DNA of 5,485 bases from CAYFUT01 sp964346395 (GCA_964346395.1 CAYFUT010000107.1:1-5485), one strand, 5' to 3'. Positions 1 through 5,426 are shown, counted from the stretch's first letter. Notes: generated by a model not told the origin, from the letters alone. Made by a program: numbers and translations.

Positions 1-71
1 CTGGTGGTAGTACTTGTAGTTGTACTCGTTGTCGTACTGGTAGTGGTAGAAGTAGTAGTACTGGTCGTGGT
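1..71 (-). repeat. (Thr-Thr-Thr-Ser)n coding repeat, 12-bp period
   Basis: Read on the minus strand from 71 to 1, the triplets encode TTTS five times, then TTT and the first two bases of a serine-type codon (AG). The protein repeat is perfect, but the DNA repeat is degenerate. The six Thr triplets are ACC-ACG-ACC, ACT-ACT-ACT, ACC-ACT-ACC, ACG-ACA-ACG, ACA-ACT-ACA and ACT-ACC-ACC, using all four Thr codons. Ser is AGT except for one TCT. The array continues beyond the window. Confidence 0.9.
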
Positions 72-200
72 ATCTTGTTGGATTATTACTTTTTCTCTAG
101 TAGATGATTGATAGTTTTGTTCAGCTAAATCACTTTGATTTAATTCATATATTTCTTTAATTACGAAAGTTTCATTTTCTTTAGAACTAATCAGTAGCAC
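1..200 (-). CDS. Partial Thr/Ser-repeat protein, N-terminus only
   Basis: An open frame runs leftward off the window edge, so only about 64-67 residues are visible. Counted from the ATT codon at 191-189, residues 1-40 form a charged leader starting I(M)-S-S-K-E-N-E. From residue 41 the protein is a perfect Thr-Thr-Thr-Ser repeat: five full units and a sixth cut by the edge. A segment reading Y-Q-S-S-T-R-E just before the repeat resembles R-Y-S-S-T-K-E at the same place in the neighbouring gene (341-961), so the two look like tandem paralogues, and a Cys-rich domain may follow outside the window. The start is odd. The SD at 199-207 is a perfect AAAGGAGGT, but no ATG or TTG follows in frame. 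The only canonical codon, GTG at 200-198, lies inside the SD. CTG (194-192) and ATT (191-189) lie 5 and 8 nt after GGAGG, and an in-frame TAA stands further upstream. The span is given to the GTG. Function is unknown; a surface or spore-coat role with a possibly glycosylated Thr/Ser linker is inference. Confidence 0.7.
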   Translation of the reverse strand, partial: MLLISSKENETFVIKEIYELNQSDLAEQNYQSSTREKVIIQQDTTTSTTTSTTTSTTTSTTTSTTT

Positions 201-207
201 CTCCTTT
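199..207 (-). promoter_or_regulatory. Shine-Dalgarno of the partial Thr/Ser-repeat gene
   Basis: On the minus strand this reads AAAGGAGGT, followed by G, a full match to the usual Bacillota anti-SD. It decides the start question: the GTG at 200-198 overlaps it and cannot be placed in the ribosomal P site by the same pairing. ATT at 191-189 sits 8 nt after GGAGG, in the 7-9 nt range seen for most ATG genes in this window. Confidence 0.75.
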
Positions 208-261
208 GTTCCACTTAATGCTTAATTTATATTATTCAATAGGAAATAAAAATGGAAGGTG

Positions 262-311
262 TAAAAATAAAAAACATAAATAAAGGGAACCCCATAAATA
301 AAGGGAACCCT
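262..311 (-). terminator. Intrinsic terminator of the Thr/Cys-rich gene, built from a tandem repeat
   Basis: Transcribed leftward, 311 to 284 folds as AGGG-TT-CCC, a 10-nt AT-rich loop, then GGG-TT-CCCT. That is seven base pairs around a symmetric TT/TT internal loop. It begins 30 nt after the stop of the 341-961 gene and is followed at once by a T-rich stretch (TTATTTATGTTTTTTATTTT). The geometry fits a rho-independent terminator, though the internal loop weakens the stem. It would separate the two Thr-rich genes into different transcripts. Confidence 0.55.
275..310. repeat. 18-bp perfect tandem direct repeat, two copies
   Basis: CATAAATAAAGGGAACCC occurs at 275-292 and again, directly adjoining and identical, at 293-310. 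Each unit holds GGGAACCC, so the two copies pair with each other to form the terminator hairpin described at 262-311. Confidence 0.95.
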
Positions 312-340
312 ATGGATAAGAAGTATATTTTAATTAATTA

Positions 341-961
341 CTAACAATCAAAGATAAGTGTTCCTTTAATTTCCCAAACTGTATCGCCACTACAGGAAGT
401 ACCTACTAACCGTACATCGCTAGGTTGAACTTTCCCCCCAGTAATTTCGAGAGTTTGACAATTAGCTCCACAGTCTAAGCATACAGGAGTAAATTCTTTA
501 ATACATACTATATCTGAACAACATATGGCAGCAGAACCATCAGCGGTATCTCCTGTAATATTAGATACATCAGCTATAAATTTTATTGTTCCTTTAATTG
601 ATAGTTGAGTAACAGTTATTGAACCACAGTTAGTGGGAATTTTACATGGTTCTTCCTTACATTTAAAACAGTCGGGAACAAAGTAAGCAGCAAGTTCAAA
701 ATTATCAGCAATAAATTGCTTCTTATTCTCTAAATTATTAGCTGGAATGGAGAAACCTTGGGGAATAACTAACGTACAGCAAAATTCTACATCTTCACAT
801 GGTTGACAGATATCTGGAGCAGTTGTAGTGGTAGTAGTAGTACTAGTACTACTGGTAGTGGTGGTAGTAGTAGTTTTGCAATTGCATTGAGTTTTTTGTC
901 TTTGTTCTTTAGTTGAGCTATATCTTATTTCCATCTTGCCTATTTTTTTCTTTTTAGACAT
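341..961 (-). CDS. Thr-linker, Cys-rich two-module protein (putative spore/surface protein)
   Basis: A 206-residue protein of no family I can name. Residues 1-29 are basic (KKKK at 3-6) with C26 and C28. Residues 30-47 are a linker of seven Thr, SSTS and seven more Thr. Two Cys-rich modules follow. Module 1 (about 60-131) has C61-C62, then F-V-P-D-C98-x2-C101-x4-C106 and C112, and ends I-K-G-T-I-K-F. Module 2 (about 146-206) has C147-C148 and C153, then F-T-P-V-C161-x2-C164-x3-C168 and C190, and ends I-K-G-T-L-I-F-D-C206. The matching CC, F-x-P-x-C-x2-C and IKGT(I/L) elements indicate an internal duplication. There are 18 cysteines in total. No signal peptide or membrane segment is visible, which suits an assembled spore-coat or exosporium-type protein cross-linked through cysteines; this role is inference. 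The start is ATG, 9 nt after GGAGG. It lies upstream of an apparent paralogue on the same strand and is divergent from the membrane gene at 1143. Confidence 0.85.
   Translation of the reverse strand: MSKKKKIGKMEIRYSSTKEQRQKTQCNCKTTTTTTTSSTSTTTTTTTAPDICQPCEDVEFCCTLVIPQGFSIPANNLENKKQFIADNFELAAYFVPDCFKCKEEPCKIPTNCGSITVTQLSIKGTIKFIADVSNITGDTADGSAAICCSDIVCIKEFTPVCLDCGANCQTLEITGGKVQPSDVRLVGTSCSGDTVWEIKGTLIFDC
821..874 (-). repeat. Poly-threonine linker coding tract
   Basis: Codons 30-47 of the Thr/Cys-rich protein encode T7-S-S-T-S-T7. The corresponding plus-strand DNA is a low-complexity run of AGT, GGT and ACT triplets, similar in texture to positions 1-71 but without the strict TTTS period. Confidence 0.9.
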
Positions 962-1035
962 AAAATTCCACCTCCTTTTTTATTATATATTATTATCTTG
1001 AAGGTAAAACGGAAGAAAAAAAAGAAATTTATTAT

Positions 1036-1096
1036 TTGAACTATTATAAGCAGGAATTATTATAGTTTGACTTAAAGTAGTTAATACTGATAAACT
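1036..1096 (+). promoter_or_regulatory. Candidate SigA-type promoters for the DUF3899-like gene
   Basis: Two overlapping candidates lie in the divergent intergenic region. The nearer is TTGACT (1067-1072), an 18-bp spacer and TAAACT (1091-1096), which would give a leader of about 40 nt. The farther is TTGAAC (1036-1041), a 16-bp spacer and TATTAT (1058-1063). Both are partial matches to the vegetative consensus in AT-rich DNA, so chance matches are possible. Confidence 0.35.
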
Positions 1097-1142
1097 GTAT
1101 ATAAGTATTCTAAATTAAGTATCTTTTTAAGGAGGCAGATTA

Positions 1143-1514
1143 ATGGAAAAATTAAAGTTTATAAAAATTGGACTAATAATCACAGTAATTAGTTTATTAG
1201 CGGGAACCATTTATTATGGTTTAATAAACAGTCAGCAGTTAACAGTAGTGAAATTAAGCAACATTTTATTTTTAGAATTTTTAGTGTTTTTCTCGGTAGG
1301 TAATTTATTATATTTTAAAAATAAATTTTGGAATCAACGTCCCTGGGAACAGAAAAAAGAAGAAATCGAAAATGAGGAAGCGAAAAAAGAAAACAAAGAA
1401 CCAGCAGAAAATAAACAGCAAATTAATAATCTGGATTCTGAAAGTAAGGGACGAAATCTAATTTTAATTAGTTTTCCGCTGGTGGTAATTAGTATTTTAA
1501 TTACTTTATTTTAA
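1143..1514 (+). CDS. DUF3899-like small membrane protein
   Basis: A 123-residue protein with three predicted membrane segments: about 7-28, 39-58 and 105-122. The loop between the second and third (about 64-102) is long, hydrophilic and highly charged (K/E/N/Q-rich). The pattern of two N-terminal helices, a short L-S-N-x-L-F motif opening the second helix (38-43), a charged loop and a C-terminal helix resembles the Bacillota DUF3899 family. I assign it by this overall pattern, not by a diagnostic residue. The function of the family is unknown. The start is well supported: AAGGAGG at 1129-1135 lies 7 nt before the ATG. It appears monocistronic, with a weak hairpin after its stop and 156 bp before manA. 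It is divergent from the Thr/Cys-rich gene, with which it shares a 181-bp intergenic region. Confidence 0.75.
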   Translation: MEKLKFIKIGLIITVISLLAGTIYYGLINSQQLTVVKLSNILFLEFLVFFSVGNLLYFKNKFWNQRPWEQKKEEIENEEAKKENKEPAENKQQINNLDSESKGRNLILISFPLVVISILITLF

Positions 1515-1531
1515 AGTTAAAAATTATTTAA

Positions 1532-1554
1532 TAATTGCTAAGTACAAGCAGTTA
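1532..1554 (+). terminator. Weak possible terminator after the DUF3899-like gene
   Basis: TAATTGCT (1532-1539), a 7-nt loop and AGCAGTTA (1547-1554) form an 8-bp stem with one G-U pair, 18 nt past the stop. The following sequence is AT-rich but has no clean T-run, so termination would be inefficient. Confidence 0.25.
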
Positions 1555-1656
1555 ATTAATAACTATATATATCTTGCTAGTGAAAAAATAATATCTGAAG
1601 CAGGATTAACAACCGTCTGTATTTAAAGATAAATAAGGAGCTAATTTAAAATTTAG

Positions 1657-1662
1657 AAAGGA
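1657..1662 (+). promoter_or_regulatory. Ribosome binding site deciding the manA start
   Basis: AAAGGA lies 8 nt before the ATG at 1671. The upstream in-frame ATG at 1662 shares its A with this SD and is too close to use it. The other purine-rich AAGGAG (1635-1640) is more than 20 nt from that first ATG. Confidence 0.6.
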
Positions 1663-1670
1663 TGATAGTT

Positions 1671-2717
1671 ATGTATCCCTTAAAATTCAAACCTGTGTAT
1701 AAAGAAAAAATCTGGGGCGGTTCTACTTTGGCCGATCATTTTGATCGTAAATTACCGAGTGATTCGACAGGAGAAAGTTGGGAACTAGCAGCTCATAAAA
1801 ACGGCAGCAGTCAAATAGCTAATGGACAATATGCTGGGTTAGAATTAATGGAAGTTATTGAGCGGGAAGGTGTTAAATTATTGGGGACGGAAGCTAGTGA
1901 AGAAGATTTTACCAAGTTTCCGCTGTTAATTAAATTGTTAGATGCTAATGATAAATTATCAGTTCAAGTACATCCTGATGATCAGTATGCAGCTCAACAT
2001 GAAAATGGCGAATCAGGAAAAACAGAAATGTGGTATATTCTAGCGGCTGAAAAAAATGCCCAGTTAGTTTATGGAGTTCAGCCGGGAGTTAACCGGGAAG
2101 AATTGGCAACTGCAATTGAGGAAGGACGCCTGCAGGAAAAATTAAGAGAGATTAATGTAAAAGCAGGGGATGTTGTTTATATTCCCTCCGGGACTGTTCA
2201 TACGATTAAGGGCGGAATCTTGCTGGCAGAAATCCAACAGAATTCAGATACTACTTACCGAGTTTATGATTGGAATCGGGTAGGACAAGATGGGAAGCCG
2301 CGGGAACTGCATGTTGAATCAGCTTTAGATGTAATTAATTTTGACGAACAACCAGAAGGTAAAGTAGAGGGGCTGTCAATTGAAGAAGAAAATTGTACTA
2401 GAGAAATTTTAGTTGCTTGTCCGCATTTTATTACTGAGACCTGGGATCTAACTGAAAAATATCAAATGCTAGCCGACGGCAGTAGATATTACATATTAAT
2501 GGGCTTAGAAGGAAGTGCTCAGTTAGTTTATGAGACAGGAAAAGTAGACATTGCGGCGGGGGAAACGGTATTAATTCCAGCAGATTTAGGTAAGTATGAA
2601 ATCAGAGGAGATTGTAAATTAATTTGTTCTTACCAGCAAAAATTGACCGAATTTAAGCAGCGGCTTAAACAACAGGGGATTAGTGAGCAAAGAATAAACC
2701 AGATTGCTGGACTTTAA
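1671..2717 (+). CDS. manA: Mannose-6-phosphate isomerase, class I
   Basis: A zinc-dependent cytosolic enzyme interconverting mannose 6-phosphate and fructose 6-phosphate, which links glycolysis to mannose use and to GDP-mannose for surface glycans. It reads like the short Bacillus-type class I enzyme, beginning Y-P-L-K-F-K-P-V-Y-K-E-K-I-W-G-G. Numbered from the upstream ATG at 1662 (351 residues), the expected zinc ligands are Q102 and H104 (V-Q-V-H-P-D-D), E122 (G-K-T-E-M-W-Y) and H180 (I-P-S-G-T-V-H). The Q-N-S-D-x-T-Y-R-V-Y-D motif (192-203) carries the conserved active-site Arg at 200. A second cupin-like half follows, ending near 324. About 27 further residues (K-L-T-E-F onward) form a charged helical tail beyond the B. 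subtilis enzyme's end. I prefer the ATG at 1671 (348 residues) because of SD spacing and family N-terminus. No other sugar gene is adjacent, so its metabolic partner is not evident. It is convergent with spoVB, 41 bp apart. Confidence 0.95.
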   Translation: MYPLKFKPVYKEKIWGGSTLADHFDRKLPSDSTGESWELAAHKNGSSQIANGQYAGLELMEVIEREGVKLLGTEASEEDFTKFPLLIKLLDANDKLSVQVHPDDQYAAQHENGESGKTEMWYILAAEKNAQLVYGVQPGVNREELATAIEEGRLQEKLREINVKAGDVVYIPSGTVHTIKGGILLAEIQQNSDTTYRVYDWNRVGQDGKPRELHVESALDVINFDEQPEGKVEGLSIEEENCTREILVACPHFITETWDLTEKYQMLADGSRYYILMGLEGSAQLVYETGKVDIAAGETVLIPADLGKYEIRGDCKLICSYQQKLTEFKQRLKQQGISEQRINQIAGL

Positions 2718-2758
2718 CCTTAAAATTTATGGGTATACCGGCTGGACGATGGAAAAAA

Positions 2759-4312
2759 TTAAGGAGTAAGCCGCTGGAAATCTTCCTTGGTAATTCCGCC
2801 GGTAATGATTAACACCCCTAAATAAACACAGCTGCTGAAGCCGATGGAACTAAAGAGGCTGATTAGATTACTAGTGGACAGGTAGTAGAATAGATTATAA
2901 CTGTGGGGCAGTAGAAACCAGACTAGTCCGCCGGCTAATAAAGGTTTTCCAAACAGATGAAATAAAGGCAGCTGAAGAGTTAATTTGCGATTAATAGAGA
3001 GAAAGTGAAAGCCAGCAATTAATAAATAGCGAATGCCGAGCGCCAAACTGATGATTAAGGTACCCCACTGCTTAGGCAGATAAACAATTCCTTGAATTAA
3101 CAGCAATTCGGCGGTCAAACCGATAATTGAATTTCTAACTACTAATTTTGGTTTCCCGAGTCCCTGTAAAATACCGGCAAAAATTTGCGATAAGTAAAGA
3201 AAAATACCTAATACTGCAATTACTCGTAAAGTATCTCCGGCTTGCGGATGAGAAAATAATAGACTGCAGATCTTTTTTGGTAGTAAGAATAAAACAAGTA
3301 CTGCCAGCAGCCCAAAGTAAGAAGTTAGTCGGATTGCTTCGTTGGCTCGTTGGCGGGCTTGAGCTTTGTTATTCTGGGTAATGCTTTCGGAAATAGCCGG
3401 TACTAAATTAGAATTTAGAGCTACCGTTAAGATAGTAGGCAGATAAATTAACTGTTGAACCATGCCTGATAATTGGCCGTAAAAAGAAGTAGCAGCTGAC
3501 ATACTGTAGCCTAACTGTTCTAAATTGTTGGGGATGGTTACTGCTTCGATAGTATACATTAACGAGGAAATTAAACGGCCGAGAGTAATGGGGATACCAA
3601 AAGCAAGTAATTGTTTAATTAAAGATTTGCTTGACGGTAGTTTTGAAGATGTAGAATGTCTTTTTAATTGCGGTAGATAATAAAAAAAGATAATAATTAA
3701 AGTTAATAACCCCATTGCTTCTCCAAAACTGATTCCAATAGTAGCTCCCATTGCTTTAAACTTAATTGAATTGTTCAATAGTTTAAAAACTAAAAAGAGA
3801 GTAATTAATAATCTGGCAATTTGTTCTATTATCTGTGAACAGGCAGTGGGCGTCATAATTCGTAAACCTTGAAAAAAACCGCGGAATACTGAAGCTAAGC
3901 TGGTGAAAAACAAAGCAGGGGCAATAGCTAATACTAGATGATAAGTCCGGGCATCATCTAGTATTTTATTGGCAATTAAGTTGGCTTGTTTAGTGAATAA
4001 AACTGTGGCTGCTAAACCGGTAATAGTTACAATACCTAACGAAATTTTTAATGCTTTCAAGGCTTGAGCATAGTTGTCTCGACTTGTTTCTTGGGAGACA
4101 AATTTGGAGATTGCTACCGGCAGCCCGATAGTTACTAAAATAGCGGTGGTGATGAAGATAGGAAAGACCCGCTGAAATAGACCTAAACCTTCATCACCCA
4201 TTACCCGAACCAGGACAATTCTTAATCCAAAGCCCAAGATTCTATTGAATAGACCGGCGAACATTAAAATAAAAGCTCCTTTAATTAGTGACTGACGTTT
4301 TATTTTATTCAC
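2759..4312 (-). CDS. spoVB: SpoVB-type polysaccharide/lipid-precursor flippase
   Basis: A polytopic membrane protein of the MOP exporter superfamily (MurJ/Wzx/SpoVB group) with about 14 hydrophobic segments. Such proteins move lipid-linked saccharide precursors across the membrane, and SpoVB is needed for spore cortex synthesis in B. subtilis. At 517 residues it matches the roughly 518 of SpoVB. Family motifs include G-D-E-G-L-G-L-F-Q (39-47), G-L-P-V-A-I-S-K (63-70) and F-R-G-F-F-Q-G (143-149) with M-T-P-T-A-x-S-Q-I-I-E-Q (153-164). The span is given to the GTG at 4312-4310, the only upstream canonical start. That GTG overlaps the SD (CAGGAGGTG). The ATA at 4303-4301 lies 8 nt after GGAGG and would give M-K-R-Q-S-L-I-K-G, the same length as M-A-K-Q-T-F-L-K-G of B. 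subtilis SpoVB as I recall it. A later ATG at residue 17, 11 nt after a second AAAGGAG, would remove much of the first membrane helix. A closely related Clostridia flippase paralogue rather than the true sporulation gene cannot be excluded. Confidence 0.9.
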   Translation of the reverse strand: MNKIKRQSLIKGAFILMFAGLFNRILGFGLRIVLVRVMGDEGLGLFQRVFPIFITTAILVTIGLPVAISKFVSQETSRDNYAQALKALKISLGIVTITGLAATVLFTKQANLIANKILDDARTYHLVLAIAPALFFTSLASVFRGFFQGLRIMTPTACSQIIEQIARLLITLFLVFKLLNNSIKFKAMGATIGISFGEAMGLLTLIIIFFYYLPQLKRHSTSSKLPSSKSLIKQLLAFGIPITLGRLISSLMYTIEAVTIPNNLEQLGYSMSAATSFYGQLSGMVQQLIYLPTILTVALNSNLVPAISESITQNNKAQARQRANEAIRLTSYFGLLAVLVLFLLPKKICSLLFSHPQAGDTLRVIAVLGIFLYLSQIFAGILQGLGKPKLVVRNSIIGLTAELLLIQGIVYLPKQWGTLIISLALGIRYLLIAGFHFLSINRKLTLQLPLFHLFGKPLLAGGLVWFLLPHSYNLFYYLSTSNLISLFSSIGFSSCVYLGVLIITGGITKEDFQRLTP

Positions 4313-4317
4313 CTCCT
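4310..4317 (-). promoter_or_regulatory. Shine-Dalgarno of spoVB, overlapping the only GTG
   Basis: On the minus strand this reads AGGAGGTG. The final GTG is part of the extended anti-SD match and is also the only canonical in-frame start before residue 17. ATA at 4303-4301 sits 8 nt after GGAGG. Confidence 0.75.
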
Positions 4318-4378
4318 GATACTGAAAAGTTAAAATTAAATATAAGATACTTTAGAATAATCTTAGTTGCTAAAGAAG

Positions 4379-4407
4379 TTGCACGAACAAAAGGCTCTAT
4401 ATAATGT
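4379..4407 (+). promoter_or_regulatory. Candidate SigA-type promoter for the DUF5667-like gene
   Basis: TTGCAC (4379-4384) is followed by TAATGT (4402-4407) at 17 bp, overlapping a perfect TATAAT (4400-4405) at 15 bp. Either reading places the start of transcription some 70-80 nt before the ATG at 4494. It lies in the divergent spoVB intergenic region. I see no equally good promoter facing spoVB. Confidence 0.45.
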
Positions 4408-4493
4408 ATATACCGCGGGAAACTTTTAAATTAATAATTGAGCAGGAAAACTTTAATTAACTGCTAATTTAACAGTGAAAAGGAGGAATAAAA

Positions 4494-4940
4494 ATGAAAA
4501 GGATATTAACTTTGGTGTTAATTTTGCTAGTGCTGGGTAGTTGGCCCGTAGCTGCTGAAACTCAACTAGAGGATAATGATAAAATTAGTGCTGATTCACC
4601 GTTTTATTTTTTGGATCGGACTGGGGAAAAAATCAATTACTTTTTTGCCGGCAACGAAAAGAAAGTTAAACTTAAATTTTTGTATGCTTATGAACGGCTG
4701 CTGGAAACTAGAAATTTATTGGAAAAAGAGAAAACAGATAAAGCTACTGACTTATTTAAAGAAGCAGCCGAAGAATTTAGTGCGGGAGTCAAGTTAGCAG
4801 CTAAATATACTCTTGAGAGTGATGAGTTACAAGAAATTAAACAGAAAGTAAAAGATAGTCTTAATCAAGTAAGACAGACCATGACGGAAGAAAAGATAAA
4901 TGATCTGACTACTGATGTAAAAAAATTATTTGGTAACTAA
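4494..4940 (+). CDS. Secreted DUF5667-like helical protein
   Basis: A 148-residue exported protein. Residues 1-21 form a signal peptide: M-K-R, a Leu/Ile/Val core (4-14), then P-V-A-A with likely cleavage after A21 (A-A-E). No lipobox cysteine is present, so it is not a lipoprotein. After a short acidic spacer comes S-P-F-Y-F-L-D-R (35-42) followed by E-K-I-N-Y-F-F. This matches the D-S-P-x-Y-x-L-K/D-R-x-x-E opening typical of DUF5667. The rest (about 54-147) is strongly helical and charged, with heptad-like spacing suggesting a helical hairpin or coiled coil. The function is unknown; it probably acts at the outer face of the membrane or in the wall. The start has AGGAGG at 4481-4486, 7 nt upstream. 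It is divergent from spoVB and closed by the strong terminator at 4946. Confidence 0.8.
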   Translation: MKRILTLVLILLVLGSWPVAAETQLEDNDKISADSPFYFLDRTGEKINYFFAGNEKKVKLKFLYAYERLLETRNLLEKEKTDKATDLFKEAAEEFSAGVKLAAKYTLESDELQEIKQKVKDSLNQVRQTMTEEKINDLTTDVKKLFGN

Positions 4941-4945
4941 ACAGT

Positions 4946-4980
4946 CAGCCACCCCTTATTTACGGGGTGGCTGTTTGCTT
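4946..4980 (+). terminator. Strong intrinsic terminator after the DUF5667-like gene
   Basis: CAGCCACCCC (4946-4955), an 8-nt loop and GGGGTGGCTG (4964-4973) make a perfect GC-rich 10-bp stem, 5 nt after the stop codon. It is followed by TTTGCTT, a short imperfect T-tract. AAACAG before and CTGTTT after could also extend or shift the pairing. Confidence 0.88.
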
Positions 4981-5044
4981 ACTCACAAATTAATCTGCAA
5001 GCAAATATAATATTATAAAACTGAGTAGGGAAGGAAGGATAGGC

Positions 5045-5203
5045 ATGCAAAATGAAAAGCTGCGCAACTTGATTAAGGTTGCTAAAAATTTGAAATTAAA
5101 GCGGGAGAAAAAACAAATTACTGATTTTGAGGAAGAGGAATTAAAAGAAATATATAGCGCACTAACTATCAATGGTTCTGCTGAGCAAAATGATGACCAG
5201 TAA
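5045..5203 (+). CDS. Small charged hypothetical protein, 52 residues
   Basis: The frame begins ATG at 5045-5047, starts M-Q-N-E-K-L-R-N-L-I-K-V-A-K and ends E-Q-N-D-D-Q at a TAA at 5201-5203. A purine-rich GGAAGGAAGG stretch just upstream is an acceptable SD, with AAGGA about 5 nt before the start. The protein has a basic N-terminal half (residues 11-24 rich in Lys/Arg), a central D-F-E-E-E-E-L-K-E-I-Y-S-A-L helix and an acidic tail. It has no cysteine, signal peptide or membrane segment. I do not recognise a family. Coding is supported by the SD, the amphipathic pattern and the tight fit between the upstream terminator and the convergent DUF1540 gene, whose stop is only 7 bp away. Very short length keeps confidence moderate. 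Confidence 0.65.
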   Translation: MQNEKLRNLIKVAKNLKLKREKKQITDFEEEELKEIYSALTINGSAEQNDDQ

Positions 5204-5210
5204 ATAAAAG

Positions 5211-5420
5211 TTATTCCTTAAGTTTGAAAGTTGCACACTGAGTTTCATAAGAATCAGAAGCTGGCGCCGGCTGCTGAAAACTACCAGCTTCCATATCCGC
5301 GCTAAATTCGGTATTGCTGACTTGAATTTTATCAGCGGTACAAATATTTCCTTCTGACCAATAATGACAGTTCTTAACATTACAGCCGATCTGACTTAAA
5401 TTTTCTTGTTGGTTTTCCAT
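5211..5420 (-). CDS. DUF1540 domain protein
   Basis: A 69-residue protein with the DUF1540 signature: I-G-C13-N-V-K-N-C18-x-Y, then C27-T-A-D-K-I-Q-V, and E-T-Q-C62-A-T-F near the C-terminus. The four cysteines, plus H19, suggest a small metal- or disulfide-stabilised fold. DUF1540 is common in Clostridia and other spore-formers, and its function is not established. The linker between C27 and C62 holds Ser/Pro/Ala-rich residues (about 46-57). The start is ATG at 5420-5418, 7 nt after GGAGG. That SD is one arm of a 9-bp inverted repeat (see 5427-5462), which could hide it in a hairpin. It is convergent with the small gene at 5045, with 7 bp between stops and no terminator between them. Confidence 0.88.
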   Translation of the reverse strand: MENQQENLSQIGCNVKNCHYWSEGNICTADKIQVSNTEFSADMEAGSFQQPAPASDSYETQCATFKLKE

Positions 5421-5426
5421 TATAGC

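Noticed and set aside
229..257. Promoter for the partial Thr/Ser gene (TTCCAT, 17 bp, TAATAT on the minus strand)
   Set aside because: The -35 element matches consensus poorly and the region is too AT-rich for the -10 to be meaningful.
275..310. Two adjoining repeats as a CRISPR or attachment site
   Set aside because: There are no spacers between the copies, only two units, and no integrase or cas gene nearby; the terminator reading explains them better.
1662..1670. Upstream ATG as manA start
   Set aside because: It overlaps the AAAGGA SD and adds only M-I-V before the family-typical M-Y-P-L-K-F start at 1671.
2718..2758. Shared terminator between manA and spoVB
   Set aside because: The gap contains only the short palindrome GGTATACC and no stem followed by a T-run on either strand, so no terminator is called.
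3148..3381. 77-residue plus-strand open frame
   Set aside because: It lies entirely inside spoVB on the opposite strand, has no SD of note and no recognisable domain; it is a shadow of the real gene.
4576..4797. 73-residue plus-strand open frame
   Set aside because: It overlaps the DUF5667-like gene in another frame. The signal peptide and the SPFYFLDR motif belong to the 4494 frame.
4990..5172. 60-residue minus-strand open frame
   Set aside because: It is antisense to the small gene at 5045, is Ser/Phe-rich as expected from complementing Lys/Glu codons, and has no good SD.
5162..5380. 72-residue minus-strand open frame
   Set aside because: It runs in another frame over the DUF1540 gene, whose Cys signature and SD are clear.
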